A stretch of DNA of 64,000 nt from contig CANMQO010000007.1 in the NCBI GenBank assembly GCA_947500055.1, positions 186,001 to 250,000 on the forward strand. Direction: 5' to 3'. Under the pieces are notes generated by a model. The model did no database searches. It was given only the letters and a program-made list of their open reading frames with translations, and was not told the origin of the DNA. Below are positions 34,748 to 44,322 of this stretch, in pieces. This DNA comes from an uncultured Paracoccaceae bacterium (GTDB lineage Bacteria > Pseudomonadota > Alphaproteobacteria > Rhodobacterales > Rhodobacteraceae). Numbering within the stretch: the first letter of the stretch is position 1; the number at the start of each line of letters is the position of its first letter. The position numbers were made by a program, and so were the translations under genes.

Positions 34748-36406
34748 TTAGGCGGCAAAGGCCATTTTGTAGATCTGCGGCAGATATGCGATATGCATAT
34801 CCCAGCCAACCAGACCTGGCTTGGCGTGCCGGTAGAGAGAACGCCAGTAAGGCTGGATGGTCACACCTTCGTCGGTCATGATCGCCTGCAGCTTGGCCAT
34901 CACCTCGCGCCGTGCGTCTGCATCGGCGAGGCTGTTGGCCTCGGCCAGAAGCGCGTCAAACTCTGCATTGGCAAAGCCTGCTTCGTTCCATGCCTCGCCG
35001 GAGCGGTAGGCCAGGCCAAGGATCTGGGTGTCGAGCGGACGGTGGTTCCAGTTCGTCGAGGAGAACGGGTACTTTGTCCAGTCGTTCCAGAAGGTCGAAC
35101 CGGGGATGATTGTCCGTTTGACTTTGAAGCCCGCGTCACGCAACTGGGCTGCCACCGCATCGGTGGTGTTCTTGCGCCAGTCATCGTCAATGGAGGTGAT
35201 TTCCATCTCGAAATCGGCCATGCCTGCTTCGGTCAGCAGGGCAAGCGCGCCTTCGGGATCATAGGGCAGGCCGGGCACGTCCGCCCAGGCGGGGTGCATC
35301 GGGCCGACATGCTGATTGCGCGCTGGCTCACCCCGGTTGGCATAGCCCAGTTCAAGGCAGACAGCGTTATCGACCGCCATGGCAATCGCCTGACGCACGC
35401 GTTTGTCAGCGTAGGGTTTCATCCCGTCCACTTCGGCCAGCTGGTTCGGCCGGATCACGATGGTCGCCGCAGATGCGATTTCAGACCGTTCCCAACCGAT
35501 GCCTTCGACCACGTCAACAAAGTCACCGACGGTTTCGTAGAACATGTCAACTTCGTCTGCTGCCGCGGCGGCCACCCATGCGGATGGGTCAGTGCCGTAG
35601 TCGATGAACTCGACCCGGTCCAGATAGGCGCCCTTGCCAGCGGCGTAACCCCACCAGTCGTGGTCTTCGTTGCGCACCAGCACACCCTTGACCCCAACCT
35701 CAAGGCTTTCGGGTTTGTAGGGCCCGGTACCCACGGGATTACCCAGCATGTTTTCGGGATCGAAATCAGCAGGTGTAATCGCCGCAGGATAATCCGCCAT
35801 GCCCGCGATCAGCGAGATGTCAGAGGCCGGCAGGTTCAGTTTGACAGTGGTTGCGTCAACCACTTCAATGCCGCCTTCGATGGCTTTGCCGGTGGCTTCG
35901 TCGATAAGCACCGCAAAGCGGCCCGCCATGGAGTTACCTTCAACGTTCTTGTCACACCAGCCTTCGATATTGCGCGCAACATCTTCGGCGGTGAAGTCGC
36001 TGCCATCGTTCCATTTGACGCCCGGACGGACGTTCAATGTGTAGATGGTCGCGTCATCGTTGACTTCCCAGCTTTCCAGCAGCATCGGCGCAAAAGAGCC
36101 GTCATTGTTGTACTCAACAAGATATTCCAGCCAGCCATTGGTGTAATAGGCGATCTGGGTCCAGTCGTAAGTGCGCGGATCCTTCAGCGCGCGGACTTCC
36201 ATCTGCATCCGCAGCGTGCCGCCCTGCTGGGCGTGCCCGTCAGCCTTTGCCGGGGTGGTCATGCCCAGCAGGCCGTAGGCAGCCGTCGCTGTCAGGCCCA
36301 GTGATGTTGCGCGCGCCAGAAATTCACGGCGGCTCAGCTTGCCCGCCTTCTCTTCTGCCGCGTACATCACGGCGGCCGGATGCATTGGTTTGTTGGTTTG
36401 CGTCAT
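34748..36406 (-). CDS. Peptide/opine-type ABC transporter substrate-binding protein
   Basis: 552 residues, family 5 (DppA/OppA-like). The N-terminus carries a twin-arginine signal (KLSRREFLARATSLGLTATAA), so the protein is exported folded. The mature part begins after AKADGHAQQGG and shows the family elements NVRPGVKWNDGSDFTAEDV and GTGPYKPESLEVG. I start at 36406 with GGGAGAG five bases upstream; the longer frame is unlikely. Tat export and the DppA-like fold allow peptides, opines, glycosides or metal chelates as ligand; no residue seen decides. It leads the transporter operon. Confidence 0.9.
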   Translation of the reverse strand: MTQTNKPMHPAAVMYAAEEKAGKLSRREFLARATSLGLTATAAYGLLGMTTPAKADGHAQQGGTLRMQMEVRALKDPRTYDWTQIAYYTNGWLEYLVEYNNDGSFAPMLLESWEVNDDATIYTLNVRPGVKWNDGSDFTAEDVARNIEGWCDKNVEGNSMAGRFAVLIDEATGKAIEGGIEVVDATTVKLNLPASDISLIAGMADYPAAITPADFDPENMLGNPVGTGPYKPESLEVGVKGVLVRNEDHDWWGYAAGKGAYLDRVEFIDYGTDPSAWVAAAAADEVDMFYETVGDFVDVVEGIGWERSEIASAATIVIRPNQLAEVDGMKPYADKRVRQAIAMAVDNAVCLELGYANRGEPARNQHVGPMHPAWADVPGLPYDPEGALALLTEAGMADFEMEITSIDDDWRKNTTDAVAAQLRDAGFKVKRTIIPGSTFWNDWTKYPFSSTNWNHRPLDTQILGLAYRSGEAWNEAGFANAEFDALLAEANSLADADARREVMAKLQAIMTDEGVTIQPYWRSLYRHAKPGLVGWDMHIAYLPQIYKMAFAA

Positions 36407-36601
36407 TACTCTCTCCCTGTGACACATTTTAGTTTTTGTCAGAAACAGGGGCGCGCGATGTTCAGACGCGGAAATCACCCCATTCCGTCCCGCGCCATTG
36501 CGCATCATTTGAACCCACAGGTCAACAATAGGTTTCGGAAGTTGGATCACGTTTGCGACGTTTTGGGTGTCGTAAACGAACTACGACCCTTGAAAGATTC
36601 T

Positions 36602-36611
36602 AAAGCGCTTT
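36602..36611. promoter_or_regulatory. Third copy of the AAAGCGCTTT operator core
   Basis: CTAAAGCGCTTTGG matches the agl operator (CCAAAGCGCTTTGG) at 13 of 14 positions. It sits about 200 bases upstream of the SBP start and 30 bases after the araC-type gene. It suggests control of this importer by the AglR-like protein or a related LacI regulator. Confidence 0.5.
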
Positions 36612-36640
36612 GGTGGCCAGTCGAAATTTTGCTGCGCGTT

Positions 36641-37489
36641 TCAGGGTCGTCCGGCACCATTATTGCGCCGAAAACCCGACGGTGTCTGCCCGGAACGCGC
36701 CTGAAAACTGCGGGTGAAATAGGCCGCGGACTGGAATCCCAATGATCTGGCGATGTCCTGAATGGGGAGCCCCGTGTCACGCAGCATGACACAGGCTTCA
36801 AAATGGATTCTGTCATTGAGCAGGCCCAAAGCTGAGCGGTCGCAGGTTTGCTTGCAACTGCGTGTCAGATGGGTCGGGGTCACGTGCAAAGCGGCAGCGT
36901 AATCGGCCACGCTGCGGTCGTGCCGGAAGTCCTGCGCGATCAGCCTCGTATAACGGGCTACAAGCCGGGCCGCAGCGGATCGCCGCCTTTCATCATTTGC
37001 GTTGGCTTGCTGTGCCCGGCATTGTCGTTCGACAAATATGCTGAGCAAACCCATATAGCACAGCGCCGCCCGCTGGTCGCCGCTTGGTTTGAGTTCGCGT
37101 TCGATTGCCTCGAACAGGTTCTGCAACTCTTTCTGCACAACAACATCGAGCAGTCGCAGGTGGAACGGCGCGTCATATTCCTGCAATTGATCGCTGGGCA
37201 GGGTAAGAATTTGCCCAAAAACCGTTGGCCCCACCTCAATGCCGTACATGGTATGCGGTGGAATGAAGATCAGGTTATTGGGTCCATAACCCCCGGTCAG
37301 CCCCGCCACGGTGATCCGTCCCTGTCCCTTGGTGATGTGGATCAGTCGCCCGGTATCATGGCTGCGCATGGCTTCGGTGCGCCAGCGCGATGCCTGTCCG
37401 CCAAAAGTCAGTGCCGACAGCGCAAGCGCTGCCGGTTTTTCCAGCTCTGTCATGGTCATCAACTTTGCCTCAATGTTGATTTTTGGCAA
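36641..37489 (-). CDS. AraC-family transcriptional regulator
   Basis: 282 residues. The N-terminal part is a cupin-type sensing domain (GRLIHITKGQGRITVAGLTG; NNLIFIPPHTMYGIEVG). The C-terminal ~100 residues are the double helix-turn-helix: SVADYAAALHVTPTHLTRSCK and DTGLPIQDIARSLGFQSAAYFTRSF (each given in part), ending QTPSGFRRN. The start could also be 10 or 12 codons further in. It is upstream of the SBP gene in the same direction, 234 bases away, and may be its activator. Confidence 0.87.
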   Translation of the reverse strand: MPKINIEAKLMTMTELEKPAALALSALTFGGQASRWRTEAMRSHDTGRLIHITKGQGRITVAGLTGGYGPNNLIFIPPHTMYGIEVGPTVFGQILTLPSDQLQEYDAPFHLRLLDVVVQKELQNLFEAIERELKPSGDQRAALCYMGLLSIFVERQCRAQQANANDERRRSAAARLVARYTRLIAQDFRHDRSVADYAAALHVTPTHLTRSCKQTCDRSALGLLNDRIHFEACVMLRDTGLPIQDIARSLGFQSAAYFTRSFQARSGQTPSGFRRNNGAGRP

Positions 37490-37513
37490 GTCTTTGCGAA
37501 AATCCGTTTTGGA

Positions 37514-38416
37514 TCAATCGCCTGCGTTATCGTCGAATCGCAGTGTTGCGGATATGTCGAGGCTGTCAGCGGGGATGTGATGCCAGTTCCTATGCCGTGA
37601 CCGGAACCATGTCCGTTGCCGTTTGGCATATTGCCGCGATGCGATGATCGCCTTTTCGCGCGCCTCTTCAAGGGTGAGTTCGCCTTGCAAATGGCAGATC
37701 AGTTCCTGTGCGCCGATTGCTTTGGAGGACAGCAAATCAGGGTTCCAGCCCGGGAACATCGCGCGCGCCTCCGCCAGCGCCCCGTGATCAAGCATCTGAT
37801 CAAAACGCCGGGTGATCCTGTCATTCAGCCAGTCTTTCGGGGCATCAAGGGTGATGCAGGTGGCGTTTTCAACGGGCAGGAGGGGGGGCGGCGTTTCATC
37901 CTGCCATTGGGAAAGCCCTTTGCCGGTGTTTTGCAGCACTTCCCAGGCGCGTTGCACCCGCACCCTGTTTTGGGTGTCGATCCTCGCCCTCGTTTCAGGA
38001 TCAAGATGTTCCAACATATCCCGCAAATTCAATTTGTTGGCCTGCATTCGCAATGTGTCTGGCGTTGCCGGAACCTCGGCCAGACCTTGTGTCAATGCGT
38101 TGAAGTAGAGCCCCGTGCCCCCCACGATGATCGGTCGTTCACCGCCTTGCAGAAAGGGCGCGACATCAGACAACCAATGTCCCACAGAATAATCGCCGTC
38201 AAACGGGATGTGACCATAAAGCCGGTGAACGGCGCGGGCCAGATCTGCATCATCGGGTCGCGCGGTCAGGATGCGCCAGCCATCAAAGACTTGCAGCGCG
38301 TCCGCGTTGACGATCACCCCACCTTGCCTTTCCGCGATTGTGAGCGCCAGAGCGGATTTTCCAGAGGCAGTGGGCCCTGCAATCAGAACCGGTTTATCGG
38401 GGTGCATCGTGATCAT
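37514..38416 (-). CDS. miaA: tRNA dimethylallyltransferase
   Basis: About 300 residues. MiaA adds a dimethylallyl group to A37 of tRNAs that read codons starting with U. The P-loop is AGPTASGKSALAL near the start, followed by VNADALQVFDGWRILTARP (the family's D-S/A-x-Q-V-Y-like block) and IIVGGTGLYFNALTQGL. The C-terminus QYAKRQRTWFRSR is the usual tRNA-binding tail. I start at 38416; an ATG three codons later and a longer frame to 38452 are alternatives with no better ribosome site. It is divergent from pyrH. Confidence 0.92.
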   Translation of the reverse strand: MITMHPDKPVLIAGPTASGKSALALTIAERQGGVIVNADALQVFDGWRILTARPDDADLARAVHRLYGHIPFDGDYSVGHWLSDVAPFLQGGERPIIVGGTGLYFNALTQGLAEVPATPDTLRMQANKLNLRDMLEHLDPETRARIDTQNRVRVQRAWEVLQNTGKGLSQWQDETPPPLLPVENATCITLDAPKDWLNDRITRRFDQMLDHGALAEARAMFPGWNPDLLSSKAIGAQELICHLQGELTLEEAREKAIIASRQYAKRQRTWFRSRHRNWHHIPADSLDISATLRFDDNAGD

Positions 38417-38522
38417 TGCGCCATTACTGCCCCTTTGGTCGAAACGGGGCAAGCAACCATTGAACCTGCCTGCGATTTAAGACATTTTGCCCGGCAATAA
38501 ATCTGCGCATCAGGGGGCCACA

Positions 38523-39248
38523 ATGACCGACACCGAAACGACGACCTATAGCCGGGTCATGCTGAAGATTTCGGGTGAGGCGCTGATGGGCGACACGACC
38601 TTTGGTCTGCACCCCCCGACCGTTCAGCGGATCGCCCGCGAGGTGAAATCGGTGCATGATCTTGGGGTTGAGATTTGCATGGTCATCGGGGGTGGCAATA
38701 TCTTCCGCGGCTTGCAGGGATCCGCCCAGGGGATGGAACGCACGACTGCCGATTACATGGGGATGCTGGCCACGGTGATGAACGCCCTTGCCATGCAATC
38801 AGCATTGGAAGAGCTGGGCATTCATACAAGGGTGATTTCGGCCATTACCATGAACGAGGTGGCTGAGCCCTATATTCGCCGCCGCGCTGTCCGCCACCTG
38901 GAAAAGAAGCGTGTTTGCATTTTTGCCGCTGGTACGGGCAACCCATATTTTACAACGGATACGGCAGCGACCCTGCGCGCCAATGAGATGGCATGCCAGG
39001 CGATTTTCAAAGGCACGAAGGTGGACGGCGTCTATGACAAGGATCCTGCCAAACACGATGACGCAGTCCGCTATGATCAGGTGACCTATGATGAGGTGCT
39101 GCAAAAGCATCTGGGCGTCATGGACGCCAGTGCCATCGCATTGGCCCGCGATAATGCATTGCCAATCATTGTCTTTTCGCTGGATGAGCCCGGCGGCTTT
39201 CAGGGTATCCTGGCCGGAGAGGGGACCTATACGATTGTGCGTGATTGA
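38523..39248 (+). CDS. pyrH: UMP kinase
   Basis: 241 residues. It phosphorylates UMP to UDP; the bacterial hexameric type, unlike eukaryotic UMP/CMP kinases. Motifs: [49 protein letters not shown] and [16 protein letters not shown] lies seven bases before the ATG at 38523; the extra 12 codons upstream are not needed. First gene of the conserved envelope block; frr follows after 116 bases. Confidence 0.95.
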   Translation: MTDTETTTYSRVMLKISGEALMGDTTFGLHPPTVQRIAREVKSVHDLGVEICMVIGGGNIFRGLQGSAQGMERTTADYMGMLATVMNALAMQSALEELGIHTRVISAITMNEVAEPYIRRRAVRHLEKKRVCIFAAGTGNPYFTTDTAATLRANEMACQAIFKGTKVDGVYDKDPAKHDDAVRYDQVTYDEVLQKHLGVMDASAIALARDNALPIIVFSLDEPGGFQGILAGEGTYTIVRD

Positions 39249-39364
39249 TCTTGCGCGGGCCGCAAAATCTGCACAAATGGTCCGCATATCCTGACCTATA
39301 CAAGCGTTGGCTATTCCCGTAATACGATGAAAACCCGGGCAAAGCCGGATGAGGAAGAGCAAAG

Positions 39365-39928
39365 ATGGCAGACGATTTTGAACTTGATACCGACGACCTG
39401 ACCCGCCGTATGGACGGCGCTATCGCAAATTTGCGTACTGAACTGGCGTCACTGCGCACGGGTCGCGCATCCGGGTCAATGCTGGAGCCGATTATGGTTG
39501 ATGCCTATGGCTCCATGACCCCGATCAATCAGGTTGGTACCGTCAACGTGCCCGAGCCGCGCATGGTGACGGTGAATGTTTGGGACAAGGGCCTTGTCGG
39601 CAAGGTCGAAAAAGCGATCCGCGAAAGCGGGTTGGGCATTAACCCACAGCTGAACGGCACGATTATCATGCTGCCGATCCCGGAGTTGAACGAAGAACGC
39701 CGCCGCGAGTTGGGCAAGGTCGCTGGCCAATATGCAGAAAGCGCCCGGGTGTCTGTCCGCAATCTGCGCAGGGACGGTATGGATCAGATCAAAAAGGCCA
39801 AGGCCGATGGCCTGTCCGAGGATGATCAGAAATTCTGGGAAACGACTGTGCAGGAAATCACAGACGGATACATTAAGATCGTTGATGATACACTGGAGAC
39901 CAAGCAGGCAGAGATCATGCAGGTCTGA
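39365..39928 (+). CDS. frr: Ribosome recycling factor
   Basis: 187 residues, the standard length. RRF splits post-termination ribosomes together with EF-G. The family's landmarks are present: [53 protein letters not shown] and the C-terminal helix [18 protein letters not shown]. It uses an ATG with GAGGAAGAGC upstream. It sits between pyrH and uppS as in most bacteria. Confidence 0.97.
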   Translation: MADDFELDTDDLTRRMDGAIANLRTELASLRTGRASGSMLEPIMVDAYGSMTPINQVGTVNVPEPRMVTVNVWDKGLVGKVEKAIRESGLGINPQLNGTIIMLPIPELNEERRRELGKVAGQYAESARVSVRNLRRDGMDQIKKAKADGLSEDDQKFWETTVQEITDGYIKIVDDTLETKQAEIMQV

Positions 39929-39961
39929 CGCCTGACCATTAATGAGCAAAAGGGGGCAATT

Positions 39962-40687
39962 ATGCCCAAGGATATCGACCCGACGACCACCCCGCGCCAT
40001 GTTGCCATCATTATGGATGGCAATGGCAGATGGGCGCAACAACGCGGACGCCCACGCTTGTTTGGCCACCATGCCGGTGCCCGTCGTGTCCGCGAGATTG
40101 TAGAGGCCTGTCCTGATCTGGGCGTCGAATATCTGACGATTTTCGCCTTTTCGACTGAAAACTGGAAACGCACACAGACGGAAGTTGCCGGTCTGATGAC
40201 CCTTTTCCGCAAATATCTGGAGCGTGAGGCGAAGGATCTGTTCGAAGCCGGTGTTTGCGTCCGCTTTATCGGCGATCGTGTTCGTCTGGATGACAAGCTG
40301 GTCAGCCTGATGGACGAACTGGAGTTGCGGACGGCCGATAACGACCGCGTCCATCTGACGGTTGCCCTGAATTACGGTGGGCGTGATGAGGTGACCCGGG
40401 CTGCCAAACGGTTGGCCTATGAGATTGAGCAGGGGCGCCTGACCCATGAAGAGGTCGATGCCGAGACCCTTTCAAAGTTTCTCGACACCCATGTGCTGCC
40501 GGATCCTGATCTGGTCATTCGCACCAGTGGTGAGGCCCGGATCTCCAATTTCCTGCTGTGGCAGTCGGCTTATGCGGAATATGAGTTTGTCGACACGCTC
40601 TGGCCTGACTTTACCCGCGACGAGTTCGCGAAAGTTCTGGCGAATTTCGGCGAACGGACCCGGCGTTTTGGGGCTGTGCCCGCCTGA
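39962..40687 (+). CDS. uppS: Undecaprenyl diphosphate synthase
   Basis: 241 residues, cis-prenyltransferase family. It makes the C55 lipid carrier for peptidoglycan and O-antigen. Motifs: IMDGNGRWA with the catalytic Asp, HHAGARRVREIVEAC, TIFAFSTENW, LNYGGRDE and RTSGEARISNFLLWQSAYAE. The ATG follows AAAAGGGGG. cdsA starts two bases after its stop. Confidence 0.96.
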   Translation: MPKDIDPTTTPRHVAIIMDGNGRWAQQRGRPRLFGHHAGARRVREIVEACPDLGVEYLTIFAFSTENWKRTQTEVAGLMTLFRKYLEREAKDLFEAGVCVRFIGDRVRLDDKLVSLMDELELRTADNDRVHLTVALNYGGRDEVTRAAKRLAYEIEQGRLTHEEVDAETLSKFLDTHVLPDPDLVIRTSGEARISNFLLWQSAYAEYEFVDTLWPDFTRDEFAKVLANFGERTRRFGAVPA

Positions 40688-40689
40688 TC

Positions 40690-41493
40690 ATGGATACACC
40701 GCCACCCAACCCGACAAATTGGGATGATTTGACCGTCCGCATTGCATCAAGTGCCGCGATGACCGTGATTGGCGCGCTTGGAGTGATCATGGGCGGCGTC
40801 TGGTTCCAGATGCTTGTCGTTTTCGTAAGCGCGGTGATGATCTGGGAATTGTGGATGATGATCCGCAAGGACGAACCCACCAAGGGCATGTTGCTGGCCG
40901 CATTGGCCGCGTCGGTTATGTCGGGTCAGTTGGCCAATGACAGCCCGTGGGCAATGTTGCTGTTTCTGGTGGTCCCCCTGATCGGCATCACGCAGGTCAA
41001 AACCGAGATCAAGACATTCTTTATCTTTGCCCTTGGCATCCAGTTGGCGGGGTGGGGCCTGGTGCATTTTCGGATGGATTACGGATTCACCTGGCTTTTG
41101 TGGCTGATGTCAGTGGTCATCATCACGGATATCTTTGGCTATTTCGCGGGCAAGCAGTTCGGTGGTCCGAAATTCTGGCCCAAGATCAGCCCCAAGAAAA
41201 CCTGGAGCGGGACGGTTGCCGGCTGGATTGGCGCCGGGTTGGTGGGTTTCGTATTTACGTTGTTCACCAATGCGGGCGTCGTGATCATCCTGATTTCAAT
41301 GGTGCTGAGCTTTGCCGGGCAGATGGGTGACATCGCTGAAAGTGCCCTGAAACGCCGGATGGGCGTGAAGGATAGTTCGACCCTGATCCCAGGTCACGGC
41401 GGGTTGTTTGACCGGTTTGATGCGCTTTTGGGCGCAGCTTTGTTCATGCTGCTGATTGCAGATGTGTTCGACGTGCCGGGAGTAGCCTTTTGA
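40690..41493 (+). CDS. cdsA: Phosphatidate cytidylyltransferase
   Basis: 267 residues with about seven membrane helices. It makes CDP-diacylglycerol, the branch point for membrane phospholipids. The C-terminal signature is split across KISPKKTWSGTVAGWIGAG and RRMGVKDSSTLIPGHGGLFDRFDALLGA. Four-base overlap with dxr. The N-terminal ~25 residues are polar. Slightly short but complete. Confidence 0.94.
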   Translation: MDTPPPNPTNWDDLTVRIASSAAMTVIGALGVIMGGVWFQMLVVFVSAVMIWELWMMIRKDEPTKGMLLAALAASVMSGQLANDSPWAMLLFLVVPLIGITQVKTEIKTFFIFALGIQLAGWGLVHFRMDYGFTWLLWLMSVVIITDIFGYFAGKQFGGPKFWPKISPKKTWSGTVAGWIGAGLVGFVFTLFTNAGVVIILISMVLSFAGQMGDIAESALKRRMGVKDSSTLIPGHGGLFDRFDALLGAALFMLLIADVFDVPGVAF

Positions 41494-42659
41494 GGCGGAT
41501 CACGCTGTTTGGTGCAACCGGATCGGTAGGTCAGAGCGCGATTGATCTGATCGCGCGTGACATGCCTGCCTATGATGTTGTTGCCCTGACGGGCGGTCGC
41601 AACGTCGCGCAACTGGCTGCTGACGCCCGCAGGTTGAATGCTGATCTGGCGGTCACCTGTTACCCCGAATGCTATGATGAATTGAAAGCGCTGCTGTCGG
41701 GAAGCCCGGTTGAAGTCGCCGCTGGCCCCGAGGCGATCACGGAGGCAGCCTCCCGCCCCGTGGATTGGGCATTGTCGGCCATTGTCGGGGCTGCGGGCCT
41801 GGTTCCAGGGCTTGAGGCGCTTTCCCATGGCACCACATTGGCGCTGGCCAACAAGGAATCGCTTGTCACGGCCGGGCCGTTGCTATTGGGGCGGGCAAAA
41901 GCGCATGGCGCGACGGTGTTACCTGTCGATAGCGAACATTCCGCGGTGTTTCAGGCGTTGGTAGGCGAACATATGGCCGCGGTGGAGCGGATCATCATTA
42001 CAGCCAGTGGCGGCGCATTTCGTGATTGGCCGTTGGAAAAACTGGCCACTGCGACACTGGCCGAAGCATCCAGCCATCCCAACTGGGATATGGGGCAACG
42101 CATCACGATTGATTCATCATCCATGTTTAATAAGGCCATGGAGTTAATTGAAACAAAAGAGTTTTTTGGTGTTTCACCTGACATGATCGAAGTGCTGATC
42201 CATCGTGAAAGCATGATCCACGCCATGGTGGGCTTCAACGATGGGGCACTGATGGCCCATGTTGGCCCGCCAGATATGCGCCATGCGATTGGCTACGCGC
42301 TGCATTGGCCGGAACGCAAGGCATTGCCGGTGGAGCGGCTTGATCTGGCCAAGATCGGGTCACTGAGTTTTGAAGCCCCTGATCAGGCCCGATACCCCGC
42401 ACTGGCGCTTGCAACCCGCGTGATGCATGAAGGTGGCTTGTCCGGGGCCATTTTCAACGCGGCCAAAGAACGTGCGCTGGACGGGTTTATTGCAGGTGAA
42501 ATCGGGTTTCTGGAGATGAGCAGGGTGGTGGCAGAGACATTGGACAAAATGTCATCATTGGATGGGCTGCAAAATGCCGAAATCACCCTAGATAATGTGT
42601 TAGAGACAGACAGGCTGGCCCGCATCCGCGCGGGTGAGGCCATCAGCCAGCTGGGATAA
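41490..42659 (+). CDS. dxr: 1-deoxy-D-xylulose 5-phosphate reductoisomerase
   Basis: 389 residues, second enzyme of the MEP isoprenoid pathway, NADPH-dependent. NADPH loop is LFGATGSVGQSAIDL. The metal/substrate block is LPVDSEHSAVFQAL, the flexible loop is ASGGAFRDWP, and NWDMGQRITIDSSSMFNKAME follows (given in part). TTG is used as start: it lies in the last codons of cdsA and places the NADPH loop at the usual distance. rseP follows after 13 bases. Confidence 0.95.
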   Translation: MRRITLFGATGSVGQSAIDLIARDMPAYDVVALTGGRNVAQLAADARRLNADLAVTCYPECYDELKALLSGSPVEVAAGPEAITEAASRPVDWALSAIVGAAGLVPGLEALSHGTTLALANKESLVTAGPLLLGRAKAHGATVLPVDSEHSAVFQALVGEHMAAVERIIITASGGAFRDWPLEKLATATLAEASSHPNWDMGQRITIDSSSMFNKAMELIETKEFFGVSPDMIEVLIHRESMIHAMVGFNDGALMAHVGPPDMRHAIGYALHWPERKALPVERLDLAKIGSLSFEAPDQARYPALALATRVMHEGGLSGAIFNAAKERALDGFIAGEIGFLEMSRVVAETLDKMSSLDGLQNAEITLDNVLETDRLARIRAGEAISQLG

Positions 42660-42672
42660 GAACTTGGACCTG

Positions 42673-43995
42673 ATGCAAATTGTGCCGGTTTTCGGCAATC
42701 TTGCCTTTACGATTGTGGCCTTTGTGGTGGCTTTGTCCATCATTGTGGCGATCCATGAATACGGCCATTACATCGTGGGCCGCTGGTGCGGCATTCATGC
42801 GGATGTATTTTCGCTTGGCTTTGGGCCGGTGCTGTATAGCCGGACCGACAAGCGCGGCACGGAATGGCAGATCGCGGCATTGCCAATTGGCGGTTTCGTC
42901 AAATTCATGGGCGATGCGAATGAGGCCAGTGTAGGCTCTGACAGTGAAATCGATCCCGCCGATTTACGCAAAACCATGCTGGGTGCCCCTTTGTGGGCGC
43001 GGGCGGCCACGGTGCTTGCTGGGCCGGTTTTCAACTTCATTCTGGCGATTATCATATTTGGTGGCATCATCATGCATGATGGCCGCACGGCGGATCCGCT
43101 GACGTTTGGGCAGTCACATGCCCTGCCGGACAGCTTTGCCTCTGACCTGCGCGAGGGCGATGTGTTGCTGTCGGTAGCTGGCGTCCCATTTGATGCAGAA
43201 CAACGTGACGGCAGCCTTGTCGACATGGTGCCGCAAGAACCACGCCTTGATTACCTGGTGCTGCGCGATGGGCAAGAGGTGGTGATTGATGGGCCATTTA
43301 TCATGCCGCCCGCTGCTGCTGGATTGTCCCCACGCTCTGCCGCCGATGATGCGGGGATGCAGGTCGGTGATGTCATTACGGCGATTGATGGCAATCCGGT
43401 TTTCGCCTTTACGCAGGTTCAGGAGATTGTTGAAGCGGCTGACGGTGCGGAGTTGCAACTGACCCTTTGGCGCGATGGTGAGACGTTGGATGTGATCCTT
43501 GCCCCGCGCCGGGTTGACCTGCCGGTTGATGGCGGGTTTGAAACCCGGTGGCTGATGGGGATCAGTGGCCAGTTGTTCTTTGATGAGTTGCGGGAATCTG
43601 TTGGCCCCTGGGAGGCCGTCAAGATCGGCGCTGACCGCCTGATATTCACCATGTCCACATCAATTTCCGCCCTCAAGCACATCATTATTGGCGAGATTTC
43701 GACCTGCAATCTGTCCGGCCCCGTCGGCATTGCAGAGACAAGCGGGTCGATGGCCCGGCAGGGGACCGTCAGTTTCATCTGGTTCATTGGTGCGCTGTCC
43801 GCCGCTGTGGGCCTGATCAACCTGTTCCCGATTCCCGTTCTGGATGGCGGCCACCTGATGTTTTATGCCTATGAGGCCGTATTACGCCGCAAACCAAGTG
43901 ATCGCGCAGTACAGGTTTTCATGTTTGTGGGGCTTGCGTTGATCCTGTCGTTGATGTCTTTCACCATCCTCAACGATACATTGCTTTGTCCTTAA
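42673..43995 (+). CDS. rseP: RIP metalloprotease RseP
   Basis: About 440 residues, site-2 protease family, inner membrane. It performs the second cut of anti-sigma factors in envelope stress signalling and clears signal peptides. The zinc site is HEYGH (residues 28-32) in the first helix, with the third ligand in NLFPIPVLDGGHLMF near the C-terminus. Two PDZ-like segments lie between (~120-200 and ~215-290; DAGMQVGDVITAIDGNPV is in the second). Start at 42673; a TTG three codons upstream has a slightly better spaced GGATAAG. Confidence 0.94.
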   Translation: MQIVPVFGNLAFTIVAFVVALSIIVAIHEYGHYIVGRWCGIHADVFSLGFGPVLYSRTDKRGTEWQIAALPIGGFVKFMGDANEASVGSDSEIDPADLRKTMLGAPLWARAATVLAGPVFNFILAIIIFGGIIMHDGRTADPLTFGQSHALPDSFASDLREGDVLLSVAGVPFDAEQRDGSLVDMVPQEPRLDYLVLRDGQEVVIDGPFIMPPAAAGLSPRSAADDAGMQVGDVITAIDGNPVFAFTQVQEIVEAADGAELQLTLWRDGETLDVILAPRRVDLPVDGGFETRWLMGISGQLFFDELRESVGPWEAVKIGADRLIFTMSTSISALKHIIIGEISTCNLSGPVGIAETSGSMARQGTVSFIWFIGALSAAVGLINLFPIPVLDGGHLMFYAYEAVLRRKPSDRAVQVFMFVGLALILSLMSFTILNDTLLCP

Positions 43996-44073
43996 CTGAC
44001 ACAGTGTCCGCCACGGTTTTGCCTTAATTCAGGTTTACCATTAGATCAATTCAGCAAGCCCAGAGGTGGGAAT

Positions 44074-44199
44074 ATGGAAACCTTAACAGCAGGATATCGC
44101 GGCTTTCGCACATTGGTGCGGCTGAACATTGACTGGTTGCGTTTTGCCGTGATCATCATGATTGCGCTGCATATTGCCGCCTACGTGATATTGCCCTAA
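44074..44199 (+). CDS. Small membrane protein (41 residues)
   Basis: A 41-codon gene with a clear AGAGGTGGG site before its ATG. The N-terminal half is basic (TLTAGYRGFRTLVRLN), and one hydrophobic helix follows (WLRFAVIIMIALHIAAYVIL), ending in Pro. Positive-inside rule puts the N-terminus in the cytoplasm. It lies between rseP and an intrinsic terminator upstream of bamA. Function unknown. Confidence 0.65.
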   Translation: METLTAGYRGFRTLVRLNIDWLRFAVIIMIALHIAAYVILP

Positions 44200-44228
44200 G
44201 CGCAATTTCCATCACCAGATATAGCATG

Positions 44229-44259
44229 AAACGCGCCCTTGGGCGCGTTTGTTCGTTTT
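44229..44259 (+). terminator. Intrinsic terminator upstream of bamA
   Basis: AAACGCGCCC-TT-GGGCGCGTTT, a near-perfect stem, followed by GTTCGTTTT. It closes the pyrH-to-small-protein transcript, so bamA probably has its own promoter or depends on read-through. Confidence 0.82.
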
Positions 44260-44322
44260 GACAATGCGCCGCAGACGGGCTACTCCGTTACAAAATGGGT
44301 TGGCAGTACAGGCGGCAAAAAA

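Noticed and set aside
34505..36304. 599-codon plus-strand open frame
   Set aside because: It lies antisense to the Tat-exported binding-protein gene, which has full family motifs and a ribosome site; the frame is Cys/His/Gly-rich and domain-free, as shadow frames in GC-rich genes are.
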